From assembly GCF_001949145.1 (NCBI RefSeq), contig NW_019091627.1, positions 11,139-73,138 of the forward strand: a stretch of 62,000 nt of DNA. Direction: 5' to 3'. This stretch comes from Acanthaster planci. Taxonomy: Eukaryota; Echinodermata; Asteroidea; Valvatida; Acanthasteridae. Both the position numbers and the translations under genes were made by a program. The notes below the pieces were generated by a model. The model had not been told where the DNA came from. It worked only from the letters and a program-made list of their open reading frames with translations, and ran no database searches. This document shows, piece by piece, positions 12,255 to 22,884 of this stretch (its first letter is position 1; each line of letters opens with the position of its first letter).

Positions 12255-13290
12255 CAGGGAAAAGAGAGGCAAGGGTGTGCGCAGAAAGGTGTCAGGTGAG
12301 ACCAAGTTGCCAGGCAAGTGGATGGACTTTCTTCGTGACCCAGTTAACAAGAAGGAGCTGTTTGCCTTTTTGACTTCCAAGGTTGAAGATTTCAATTGGC
12401 CACCAACTAAGGCTGTATGTATCACATCAGGGCAAGCTGTGGTGACTGTTGGTACCAGCATCTCCATGCAAAACTGCAATCATGAGGAGGCAGACACCAG
12501 AGTAGTGGTTCATGTGCTTCATGCTCTTCAACAAGGAGGAAAGACGATTCATGTGCGCACCGTTGACACAGATGTCGTAGTTATTCTCGTCGGCAAATTC
12601 CACGATCTGATTACTATTCAACCTTTGGCTGATATCTGGGTTGCTTTTGGAATGGGCAAAAACTACAGGTTTTACCACATCAACACCATTTGTGCAAGCC
12701 TTGGAGACCAACAGTCACAAGCATTACCTGTTTTCCACGCATATTCAGGTTGTGACACAACCTCTGCCTTCAGTGGGAAGGGCAAGAAGTCCGTTTGGCA
12801 AGCTTGGCAGGCTTTCGAAGAAATCACAGATACATTTGTGTATCTTGCCCGTAATCCTTTTCAAATCCTGAGTCTCGATGATTACCATTTCTTAAAGCTG
12901 GAGAGACTGACTGTTGTCCTCTATGACAAAACTAGTCATTTGACTTCAGTTAATGAGGCAAGAAGGGAACTCTTCTGCCACAAGAACTGCACTATGGAGA
13001 AATTGCCACCGACCAAAGATGCTCTTCTGCAGCATGTCCGACGAGCAGTTTACCAAGCAGGAATCTGGACAAGCAGCACTCAAAATCAGCTATCGGTTCC
13101 TTCGCCGCAGGACTTTGCTTGGACCAAGGTATCAGGGTCATGGGCACCAGTATGGATGACAATTCCAGAGATTTCCAAGGCGTGTAGAGAGCTAATCAAA
13201 TGCTCTTGCAAAGGAGACTGCTCCAACTGCAAATGCAGCAAAGCAAATCTTGTTTGCTCCCCTCTCTGCAAGTGCAAATGTTCTGCATAA

Positions 13291-13697
13291 TACAGTAGGT
13301 CCCTTTAAATTAATTTGGACCAGAATATTGCTGCACTCCACACAAAAAGTCCACTGATGTTTAAGCAACCCAACCCCGTTCTAACCTTTACACAACTGTT
13401 GGCTGGAATGCTAATCTGGAGCTGAAGATCATATTTCAGTGTTCAGACAGAAAAATTTTTTTACTGTTTTTTGTGGGGGGACCCACCCCCTCTGCGCCCC
13501 GCCCCCCTCGCCCCCACGGGTCAGGCACTCTATATTACGCAAAAATATATGCATTGCTACTACCATAGTGTCTAAATTAAGGTTTTGGTGAGCCAAACCA
13601 CAAATTTAGGAAAAACATCTGTCGTTGTATTACCCATATGACCTGAAAAGTGGGGTTTTTGCAATAAATGTCGGCCATCTTGAAATATGATCTCGTT
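13291..13697. other. Non-coding 3' part of the Academ-like element
   Basis: It lies between the ORF stop and the right inverted repeat. It contains a GC-rich C-run tract at 13475-13520 and otherwise no recognised feature. Confidence 0.6.
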
Positions 13698-13826
13698 TGT
13701 GTTTTTCGTAAAAAATGTGGGAGGGCTCCTACTCTAATATTATTAAATAGTCCTCAGGGAAGTCGCATGCCAAATTTGATGCTTTTATCCGCCGTGTAAC
13801 GGTAATTTCACTAAGCCACCTGACTA
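13698..13826 (-). repeat. Right terminal inverted repeat of the Academ-like element
   Basis: It is the reverse-complement partner of 6735-6860 and ends in CCTGACTA at 13826. Retrotransposon coding sequence starts immediately beyond it, which independently places the element end. Confidence 0.85.
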
Positions 13827-15817
13827 CTGCCGTTTTCTCTTGAGCGATAGGGACCCCCCATCGCATTGCACACGGTTAGAAAACCGTTCAAGCGCCCCTG
13901 GCACCCGTCTTTTGTGGCAGCCCCAAAATAAAATCGTCCAATTAATGCGTGACACCGCCTTCCTGTGTCACGCACACGGGATTCAAGGAACGTGCTGAAC
14001 TTTTCAAAGAGCGCAAGCATTTGTCATAATAAATTGGTTCTCGAACTAAAAGCCTAATAACTCGTGATCCCCCGGGGAAACTGGTAAAAGCCGAAAAGCA
14101 GACTTGGTATCAGATTTGGCCAAATATGAACCCTTCCCCGCATTCAAGACCATATGCACTGCCACGTCAAAAGATGCGTAATTCACCTGGCACTGCTCAG
14201 GACTGATAAAGTCATTGATAGAAGTGCCATGCGGAAGTGATAAATGGTGAATTTAGCGATACGAGCCTGGGTCTTTATTAGGTACGAGGCCGATCGGAGA
14301 GCATTGTAGATTCTTAAGTGGGCGCTTGGGAAAGGAGCCAGCAATGTGGTCGGCTTGAAGTTCTTTAGCGAGCTTTTTCTCTATCAATCAGGAGTTGTGA
14401 TATTGCAGAGCGAAGGGCCTCGGAATCCCTGCTCACCACGGAAACCCAAGGAAAATCCCACTAAAAAACCCTCAGGCCGTATATGTAAATCTGCAGTGTT
14501 ATCGTACGACTCGAACCAGTTTAGCAACAAGGGTACATTAATTGGAGTTGGGAGTACGAAGAGAGGGCTTACCGGCAGCAGCCGGTCACGCATTCTTTGG
14601 GATACTTGCTTCTGCGCATTGTGCAACCTCAGTCAGGCCGCGGGGTTTAACTCACGCCCGTGGGGGAATCTCCCGTTTCTTCGGCCCCTTGCTGGTTACG
14701 CGTTTGGCTACCATCGAATCGGCACACGTGCGAACCGTGGCCTCACCGTGTACACTTGGCGCACTGATACTGATACTTACAGCCTAAGTATTTACTTTTA
14801 AAAGCGAAACACCCGTCAACGCGCGGAGTGGCAGTTTGAGCGGTGTTGCTGACTGAGCCAACTGCAGACGCCCTTACCGTTAACCGCAACTCTGCATCCA
14901 ACTCATCCCATGACCGATCGGGTTGCGTGGCCTGCCGAAGACGAAACTGTTCGTCATACAATCGCCACCCATGACCCGGAAATTGTACTGCGGCTGCGTG
15001 CACGATCTCGGTGTACTTAAGCAGTTCATGGCCCTATTGGGAAACTTCATGAGGTATATTGCCATAAAAGTGTGGAATGCAGAGATCCACTTGTCCCACG
15101 AATCTAGCTTGTTCTGGCGGCCGGTGGGGGACGAGCTAGGCCGCTAAAACATCCTATCACCCTAAAAGGACCAGTGCAACTTCGGGATCTTTATGAGCAT
15201 TTGAGAGCAGTGACGCTGCGCTGTCAGCAAATAGCATATATCATATGCATAGACATATCAATGTTCTCGTTTTCCCGTACCTTCTCTTTTACCGACTGCG
15301 AGATTAGTCCCCCCAACAAGGATGCAGATCCCAAGCAGGGAATAGGATTAGGGGCAGCCGAAACGCCTTGGAGACACCCCATTGGAACATTTGTACACCC
15401 CATACCGACACTGAACCCTCTAATGGCACCGGCCAGATTAAATCCCGGGGTCCCGGTCAAACCTTTATCTTCGACATGCATGAAACTTGCGTCGGAAAAC
15501 TCACTCAACCCTTGTGAAGCCTGGCTGGATGTTCGAGGTAGGCCGCCATCGTGAACTTTTAGTTCTGGCGGCATCGGGCGAATGGGCTGGTGACCCATGG
15601 ACATGGTGGTAGCATCCTTTGGCTGACTGAGTCCTGGCTGTGCTGCCACGCCCAGTGAAGGTGCTGCAGGTACCTGTAGGTCGGCACCGCTGTAGGCACT
15701 GACGGTGACGAGCGACTGGAGTCGTTTACATCTCCCTGTCCATGTTGAGTCACCATTGCGGCTGGGTGCCGGCGTGCAGCTTCCCGTGCAACTTTGGGAG
15801 CCCAGGATCCCCGCCAA
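13827..15817 (-). pseudogene. DIRS/Ngaro-type retrotransposon relic (gag-like region plus partial RT)
   Basis: Read on the minus strand, a Pro/Ser-rich gag-like ORF (15817-15224) is followed by FPGHGWRLYDEQFRLRQ and WDELDAELRLT (about 14990-14870). Next comes TPINVPLLLNWF and GFLVGFSLGFRGEQGF (about 14560-14400), then RT sequence. The RT shows NLQCSPIGLVPNKDPGSYR, IHHLSLPHGTSINDFI, AKSDTKSAFRLLPV and ALFEKFSTFLE, the typical order of tyrosine-recombinase retrotransposons. The palm segment expected to carry the catalytic Asp pair reads HALIGRFYFGA, so those residues are lost. Coding similarity stops at the Academ-like element's terminus. Stops and frameshifts are frequent. GC content is visibly higher than in the flanks. 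Confidence 0.8.
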
Positions 15818-15829
15818 GCTCTCTTATGG

Positions 15830-16600
15830 GGGCCAGGCGCCGTCCTGTAGACGAGCCGGGGCGGTTGTCCGTCGCCGTGGTCGTGGCGTTATGCGGGCTG
15901 CCTCTGGTAGTGGTCGCCTGTCGTGTGGAACCCTAACGCTGTCGTCCGAGCAGGCCTGACAGAGCAGTTCGAGGTTGCCAAAATTCTGCGATGAGTTACG
16001 TTCTCTTAAAAGTCCTCCACAAATGACGAACAATACAGGGCCTCGCTCGTAGAAACTTCACCACGACCGAGATATCAAGGTAAGGTAAAAGTACGTGGTT
16101 TGATCACTCGAAGCTGCGGCGAAAGTGGCAGAAGAGTGTGGCAAAGCATGAGCGACACATGCTGCTGAACAGCTCACTCGCATGGACCTAATAAGCCCGA
16201 GGAGCTAAACAAATTTGGCGGGCTGCCCCCAGCAATTATTGGAAATCTCTGGATCTTCGTTCTGGCTCAATGCTGCGCCCCATCTCGCCTAGACGCTACT
16301 ATTGCACGACAGCTGCCTTCGAATTTTAACGCACAATCTACACTCGGCACAAACATGTTTTCTTTTTTCCTAGAGTATAATGAATTTTGTTGTTGAGGTT
16401 GATGAAATATCTTGTCCACATTTTCCTCAATTCTGTACAATGGCCTGGGGGATTTTTTGAACGAGTAACTACCGTCAGCTAGTTTACACGTGTTGGCATG
16501 ATTGAAGTTTAAGCAGGTATGTTGTATGTTGCAGGTCATTCTGGAGTGTCAGTTCGTCTTTTAGATGTTTTACGATCCTGAATGAAACAGTATCATTATG
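15830..16600. other. No gene recognised
   Basis: The first 200 bases share the GC-rich character of the DIRS-like relic and may be its leader. The rest shows nothing identifiable. Confidence 0.4.
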
Positions 16601-16619
16601 CATACTGCCTTTACTGCCT

Positions 16620-18470
16620 TACATTCAACTGAGCAGCAAACGGAAGATTGAAATCAGAAATGTTGAAAGCAAAGGCCCAAGAACTGACCCTGGTGGTGCA
16701 GTCAGAAAGCGAACGAATATATCGAACCCGTTGAAATCCATTAGTGAGCACCACTCCAACACGGATCCACAGATGCCATACTTCTGTAACTTATTCGCAA
16801 GAACCTGGTAATTCTCACGATCAAAAGCCTTCAACCAATCGAAAAAACCGTATCGACACAAACATCCGAGGCATTAGCCATAAACCATTCTTTTTCTGTA
16901 AGTGTGAATGAAGAAAGGATGGTGTCTGTAAAGTCATTTGTTGACTGTGCATATGTACATAGTAATTATTACAGCTTGGTGAAGTTTTGAAGTGTTCTGA
17001 TACTGTCCTAACGAATTGTCGCTTCGGCCTATCATAAGGTCATTGTCACTGAGCTGTGGTGCTGCAAGTCAAATGGTGCTTGGAGCTGTTGATGCTCTTT
17101 GGCCTTGGTGGAAGCTCAAACAGTGAATAATGATAAACAAGGCGTTCCAAGTCAAATGGTTCTTGAAGCTGTGGGCAATTTGGGCCTTTGTCATGGGTGC
17201 TCCAAGAATTCATATAGAATGGACGCTCCGAGCCAAATGGTGCTTGGAGCTATGTTTCTCGGCCTTTGTGGGTGCCCAAAGAATGGATATTGATATAAAG
17301 TGTTGCATGCAGGACGAGTCGGCTGCCCAGATTTCGGTACACATTATGATGAATAAATTCCTTCTGGCCGAAGCGTGCACACACACCAGTATTTCTGTTT
17401 TGTGTGTTGTTTATGTTGTCTGCTTATAAAACGCCTATACATGTAAATTGGACACACCATGAACACCACCAGAATTAAACAGTGGAGTAAGGTTTGCTAA
17501 TTTTCATTCTTGAGGAACTGTACGCAAAGCAAGGGACAGTTGAACATTTTGGCAAGAGTTTCGGCTAAACTAATCCGAGACAACTTGAAAACATTGCTGA
17601 AACACCATCAGGTCCAGTAAATCTGTACATTTTGAGCTCTGAAAGAAGTTGTTTAACTTCTACAGGATTTGTGGAAATCTCCCAAGACGAAAATCAGTAA
17701 TGATACGGTCACTTGAAATTCCCCTGAGATTCTGGCAATCATCACTAAAAAACTGAGTAATACAAGCAGGATCACTAACGATGTCAAGGTCACTTTGAAA
17801 GCAAGTAAATGAGCTTACACGTCGTTGACTAATGACAAAGGACCAAGATTGTTTCGGGTTGGAAAAACAATTAGAAGCCCTATTTTGAACGTAACTTGAA
17901 AAAGAGTGTGTAGTTAAATATTAGAAATCATTTTGAATCCTTTTATAGTTAGCCCATACATTTGTATTAGAGCCCCTACGAATAGCTACTCCATAAGCCC
18001 GGTGTTCTTTCTGGAGAGTATAACAATTTTTTTTACAGATTCAGGTATGCTTCTTTGTGTCATTCTGCGTGGTAATGGGGATAACATCTTTCGCAGCCAC
18101 AAAAGATGATCTTTAAAACCGTCCCATACCTCATTGGCATTAGCTAAAGAATAACTAAAGAACCGTTTTCAACGTACAGCACAAGGTAACAATGCCAGCC
18201 TTTTTATACTGACAAAATGAGCGGTTTACAGTTTTGTAACCATTATAGAGGTCAACATATGAAATTTCACACCATTGTGATCAATATTACCAAGATTAGG
18301 TGAGAAACAGCATTTGAAAATAAATCAGGTCTGTTGGTAAATATAGCACATCTATCACAGAACCTGGGTTGTCAGGTATACTACTGTCACGACTGGTAAA
18401 TGTCCAAATTAAGAATATCAGAAACAGTAAGGACAGACGCTGAACTTAGTAGATACCAACTAGAATGTCA
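16620..18470 (-). pseudogene. LINE (non-LTR retrotransposon) RT relic
   Basis: The minus strand carries a degraded reverse transcriptase. At 16861-16625 it reads FDWLKAFDRENYQVLANKL, then KYGICGSVLEW and PPGSVLGPLLS, matching the DLSKAFDxVxHxxL, YGIxGxxLxW and PQGSxLGPLLF motifs. Upstream on that strand (about 17880-17700) FSNPKQSWSFVISQRR leads into a SDPACITQFFSDDC-like segment, the usual linker between endonuclease and RT. A tandem repeat tract interrupts it at 17060-17290. The clade is probably CR1/L2/Jockey-like but was not resolved. Confidence 0.75.
17060..17290 (+). repeat. Imperfect tandem repeat, about 82-bp period, three units
   Basis: The core CAAGTCAAATGGTGCTTGGA recurs at about 17065, 17148 and 17229 with substitutions. 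Each is followed by a variant of TTTGGCCTTTGTGGGTGC. It lies inside the LINE relic. Confidence 0.7.
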
Positions 18471-18519
18471 CCCTAATGCAGCTGGGGCTAAAAGGTAGGT
18501 CTACATATACATATATAGT

Positions 18520-18972
18520 GTAGTGTTGTGACGAGTCACTAAATTTGGTGACCTGAGTCGAGTCGTTATGCCAAGAAGTCGATTCGAGTCGAGTCACTTT
18601 GTGTAGTTGAGTCGAGTCAAGTACCAAGCTCAAGTCAATTTGAGTTACACATTTTTGAGCAAAATACAGTAAAAGCACAACTACGTGTCAGTCTTTTTTT
18701 GCATTTTGTTTCCATTTAGACATACTGAAAATAAATTAGGGTGACAGGTATCTAACCAATTCAAATTTTGATTTTAATTTTTTTGAGACTCGAGTTTTAT
18801 ATTGAAGCTTGTACTCTAGTCAAATCTCCAAGAGAGATTCGAGTCGAGTCATTTGGTCGCAGAGACTAGAGTCGACTCGGGTCATTTCCCTATCGAGACT
18901 CGATTCGAATCGCCAAAAAATTGTGACTCGAGTTGAGTCACTGATTGATTCGAGCCATTACAACTCTGACAG
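18520..18972. repeat. hAT-like MITE rich in GAGTCGAGTC motifs
   Basis: The left end AGTGTTGTGACGAGTCACT and the right end GATTCGAGCCATTACAACTCT are imperfect inverted repeats. The body consists largely of permutations of GAGTCGAGTC/GACTCGACTC near both ends, around an AT-rich centre. A much shorter relative lies at 58583-58642. There is no coding capacity. Confidence 0.65.
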
Positions 18973-18979
18973 AGGGTGT

Positions 18980-20820
18980 GGTATCGGTTATGAACCAGTT
19001 TGATGAAACAGACAAGAATTGGGAAACGGTAGTCAAAGAATAAGATGGTTGCAATTGGTCGCATCGCGAAACGGCAAGGTAGATGAGATTTGTTATGTCC
19101 AGTGCTAGGTGAGAAATGTTTTGCAGGAACATCAGCCGTATCTGTATGTCATGTGTGTGAGTGCATAGCAAGCAGCATAATGATGATTGCAATCTATAAC
19201 TGACATCGTTGTGTCGAAAATATGTGCCCTATAAATTGCAAACATTAGTGCAATGCATGTGCAACGTGTCTCCGAATTTCGATCTCTGTTGGTACATGAC
19301 ATTGTACTTTCGAACCTCCCTATTCACCCCAATCTGGTGCTTCATGGGCTCATACCCTGCCTCCTTCAGAAGAATACGAGGCAGGTTAAGAGAATGCTTA
19401 CCAAGGTGAATGCGCTCACCTTCCGCTCCATCTTCTTCATTGCAGGGAATGTTAAGCAAGGGCTAAATATGTTCATTCAATTGGAATGCACGTACAGGAA
19501 ATTGAAAAGCTCAATAAAAAGCTACTTGTTAGATGCTAGATGCCAAACCCAAGAAAACAGCATGATGGAAAACTTTCGATGGTGCAAATCAAAGTAACAT
19601 CTTTCCTATCCAACGGTGCCCTCACCAAATAACTTTCAACCAACTTCATCGTAACATGAAAATATTGACTTATGGGGAAATTCTTGCAAAAGTGGAGTTT
19701 GGCCAATGCTGCTATACATTACTAATTATTGTTGATAATTCATTATTCTGAGCTACCTCTCATTAAGGTGGTATCTGGAATCCTCATGAACCACGCTGGA
19801 CCAGAGAATACCGAAGAGCTCCCAGTTTGTATATTATCAAGAGAGATTGGCAAATCAGGCACTGATATTGCTTTAAAGCATGACACGTGCGACCAACACA
19901 ATTAAACCAATATGGCTTCGTAAAACTTTATGTGAAAGAACGGACTGAGATACTCATCATTTCGATTGAACTGGAAACCTTCAGGTGAGCAAAATATTCC
20001 GAAGATTTCAAGAAGTATATAACAAAACAATTATTCACTGCTGTAATACGGGTGTGATGCTTTTTTTTAACGCTCTCGGGGTCACAGAACGTGTACTACA
20101 TCTCACAGCACAGGAGTCAATAATTGTGAAATAAATATACTTCCCATTAATTGCATTTCCATTGTTGGTAAAACCTCTGTTTGTTCATAAATTACAAATA
20201 AACAATTACGCACCAGGCGAATAAAGGAAATGAGCCTCGTCTAAACAATACTTTTGGGACTGTGGCTGCAGCGAACATGACAGTAATACGGCAACACACA
20301 CATTCATGCACCCCAAGTGTGTATTTGCCTACGATTGGGTGCCCCCAATCCTCTTGTTAATCTTAACTTTCGAATTATGTATAGTAACATTTGACATTCC
20401 CAGCGCTCTATTTCCAAAGGTATTTGGACAGTATATTGATTTAAAGTGGTTTAGTAGCCCCTTACGTGCGATGAAACAGTAAAAAAAAAACGCCACAACT
20501 GTTTTGGCATCATCTCCTGTTGCACATCACTGAATATTAATCATCCTTGCCGAGGCGGCATTGTACCTCGGGGGATGAGGGAGGTGTACCGGAAAGGTGC
20601 TTCGCCAAAGCTTGAGAAACAGTGTAAAAACTAGACTGACTTAAGCGTGTGATTCAATTTTACACCCGTTGGCTGACCAGGTGTTGGAATTAGTCTGTTA
20701 TCAGTTGGTTCAGGATGGGGTAACCTTAAGTCGTTTCACAGAATGTAATGATCATGCTGCTAGATTTGTAGTACAGGAACCTAACGTTTCGCCGTGTCAG
20801 CGCAAAAACGTCGTAACTGC
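18980..20820. other. Intergenic DNA with partial R1 repeat
   Basis: A 114-residue open frame at 19253-19597 has no recognisable domain and is not supported as a gene. A short copy of repeat R1 lies at about 20313-20365. Nothing else was identified. Confidence 0.5.
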
Positions 20821-20829
20821 ATATTTTGA

Positions 20830-21285
20830 GATTTTTTAAAATTTTTATTTTGCGTAACATTGAGAACTATCGGCCAATGTCCATCTTGCCACTTGTCTCA
20901 AAGATTTTGGAAAGAATAGTTCACTGTGCGTTGTATACATACTGCCATGAACACTTCTTGATTTCCGCCTGCCAATCTGGTTTCAGACCATTGAATTCGA
21001 CGGAGACGACTTTGCATGGGATAAATAATGATTGTATTTATTGTCCTTAGTGAGGCTTTTGATTCGGCTTGCCATGCCATCCTCTTGAATTTGCCTGAGT
21101 CCATTGTAAATTTGTTTGCGTCTTACTTAACTAATCGCAAAAAATCAGTGCGCATTGATAGGGCCAAATCGGATCCTCTTCCACGCAATACTGGTGTTCC
21201 ACAATTGTTGGACCTATTCTACTTAGATACTCTCTACTCGATATCTGTTGGGGTGTACCCTTTAGTGAGTAATTATATATAAAAT
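20830..21285 (+). pseudogene. LINE reverse transcriptase fragment
   Basis: IENYRPMSILPLVSKILERI, then ACQSGFRPLNSTETTL (20855-21020), are RT motifs NYRPISLLPxxSKxxE and QxGFRxxxST. The next frame (21028-21210) gives SEAFDSACHAILL, FASYLTNRKKSVRI and TGVPQ, the AFD, YLxxRxQ and GVPQG motifs. A frameshift and a deletion separate the two frames. The YADD region is absent. Confidence 0.8.
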
Positions 21286-21289
21286 ACAT

Positions 21290-21570
21290 CTTGAAAATCC
21301 TTTAGTGAGTAGTTTCTCCAAAAATGATTCGACGTTATGCTTGAAATACTCCTCGTTGGTTGTGTTCCTGGCATATCGGAGGGTTTTCGCTATGTGAAAG
21401 CCTGGAAGGTGTGAGGTGGGTGGGAGGAAGTTTTGTGGAGATATTGCAATGTTTTCGTTCGTTTCGTGTTTCTACACTTTTGTGTCTAGGATGCCTGTTT
21501 CTCGGAAGCGTTTTCCTTTGAAAATAGTTAGGTCGAGGTATATAGTACAAAGTTGTTTCTGAGGAATAAT
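21290..21570 (-). pseudogene. Penelope-like element RT fragment
   Basis: One minus-strand frame reads YLDLTIFKGKRFRETGILD, then after a break HIAKTLRYARNTTNEEYF and VESFLEKLL. This pattern (FLDxTxYKGxRF...G.LDxK..., then GEALRYLRxxS) marks the C-terminal RT region of Penelope-like and related elements. It is a short, broken fragment. The assignment rests on motif recognition only. Confidence 0.6.
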
Positions 21571-21738
21571 CTTTCTGTAACATGTTAAGAGATTTTAGCA
21601 CCATACTTTTATTGTCTATAAGTTTCTTATTTAGTTTTTGTGTTACTGTGTATTGTTTCTCTGGTTTGTCTTTTGTAAGTCCTTTTGATATGGTCTTACG
21701 TTTCGATCTCGTTCATTTTAAGTTTCTAACTTGTGTTT

Positions 21739-21773
21739 CTTGCTTGCATGTTTTCATAAAACATGCAAGCAAG
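21739..21773. repeat. Perfect 16-bp hairpin with 3-nt loop
   Basis: CTTGCTTGCATGTTTT (21739-21754), loop CAT, then AAAACATGCAAGCAAG (21758-21773). No transcript or protein context explains it. Confidence 0.95.
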
Positions 21774-22293
21774 TTATAATATTTTTAAAGGAATTTTTCT
21801 GCAGAAAATACAAAAAATAATGAGCAAAATATCAGTTGCCACTGATTCAGATGATACTTCAAATTTTTAACAACATGTTTTAGTCAGATTAGGGTAATCA
21901 TTTGTGGCTTTAGGAGATTTATCTCCTACATGCTTATTAAGTAATCGGCGATCACGGTGTATCTATGCAAAAAGTCGTATCTCAACGAGTTATATTTTGA
22001 CCAGAATATTTGTAGGGCATCGTCTAAGCAAAAACGTCGTATGTTGGTCATGTTTCTTTCAAAGATCACTTCAAAAATAAATGATATAAATTAAATCAAG
22101 ATACCCATTATTTCATTCAGCACAAACATTACTGTGAGGCAGGAACCTACTTATACGTTTTTCTCAAAACTACACCCTTAAAAAAATGTCTGTTAAAAAA
22201 GTAGATTCTACTGTCAACTGGCATTACAGAAATTGTTGTTTTGTGACAGCATATTCTACTGTCAATTACTAACGGACGATTCTTATGTTATAT

Positions 22294-22749
22294 TTAGGAC
22301 ATGGAGGAAAAAATCTAATTCGTACCTATGAATTACTATTTCGCACGTACGGATTACTACTTTGTACGTATGTTTTGCAAATAATGACCCTAGGCACTGG
22401 TCGTATTCAAAATTCCGTCTTGAGCAGGAACATCCTCTCATCGGTTGAAAAGAGCAGAAGCATATCCCTTCAGGTGTTGAAAAGAGTATACTGGTAGGGA
22501 GTGTTGTTCTATTGGTAGGGCCGCGATGCGCACACAACGCATATAGCTCATTGTCATTGATTTCGGGAACCAGCAAAAAGGAGTTCCTACCAAAGGAGCC
22601 TCCATTGCTAGGAAATCGCACCCTCTCTTGGTCCCTCTCGCGTCCAATGAACTGAAGTTCATACAGTGCAACATGTGGATTGCTAATCCGTAAATTTGGC
22701 TTAGCAATTTGTATGTACGAATTATTTTTTTTTCCTTACCATGTCCTAA
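22294..22749. repeat. Fold-back element with about 73-bp inverted arms
   Basis: The left arm starts TTAGGACATGGAGGAAAAAA (22294-22366). The right arm is its imperfect reverse complement ending in CCTTACCATGTCCTAA (about 22677-22749). Shared inner blocks include AATTCGTAC and ACGGATTA. The 310-bp centre has no recognised coding region. Confidence 0.75.
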
Positions 22750-22884
22750 ACGCACTTCAATACGAATCTCCTGTGAGTGAACAGAGAAAATTGACAGTGG
22801 AATGTGCTGTCTCAACACAGCAACTTCTGTAATACCGAATGATAATTTGGCCAAGGCAGCACCGGGTTGGTTCATTCATGCGAG

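Larger units (their letters stand above)
7834..13290 (+). pseudogene. Transposase-like ORF with XPG/FEN-type nuclease and Cys-rich C-terminus (broken)
   Basis: A likely start is ATG at 7861 or 7864 (MMCNWDRCVICQQD), just after a TTTTCAG acceptor-like sequence. The N-terminus has paired cysteines (CVIC, HKSCH, CFFC, HLTC) suggesting zinc binding. The central part contains HAHQVTLLTLHNLQREAF and DHTNYARWMPVHIRDM, hallmarks of a large uncharacterised family in cnidarian and deuterostome genomes. The 3' part has HEEADTR (about 12481), VDTDVVVIL (about 12562) and YSGCDTTSAFSGKGKK (about 12743), laid out like the acidic and glycine-rich motifs of XPG/FEN nucleases. It ends in a nine-cysteine cluster. 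Breaks are: an A8-run frameshift near 8272, a 14-bp duplication at 8543-8570, a stop at 9097, a frameshift near 9650, and the gap and duplication at 11280-12254. It is non-functional as assembled. Confidence 0.85.
6735..13826 (+). mobile_element. 7.1-kb DNA transposon with long TIRs and XPG/FEN-like nuclease ORF (Academ-like)
   Basis: Both ends carry matching inverted repeats of about 125 bp, starting TAGTCAGGTTGCTTA on the left and ending TAAGCCACCTGACTA on the right. Between them lies one long broken ORF (7834-13290) with an N-terminal Cys/His-rich region, an XPG/FEN-like nuclease signature and a C-terminal cysteine cluster. Academ-superfamily transposons are known, as I recall, for XPG nuclease plus Cys8 zinc-finger transposases and 3-4 bp target duplications. 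Here no clear duplication of that length was found; a bare TA on each side is compatible with the sequence. An internal partial duplication with a 25-N gap inflates the element. The autonomous parent would be active in the nucleus; this copy is dead. Confidence 0.8.

Noticed and set aside
19253-19597. 114-residue plus-strand frame as a gene
   Set aside because: No recognisable motif; overlapping frames on the other strand are equally open.
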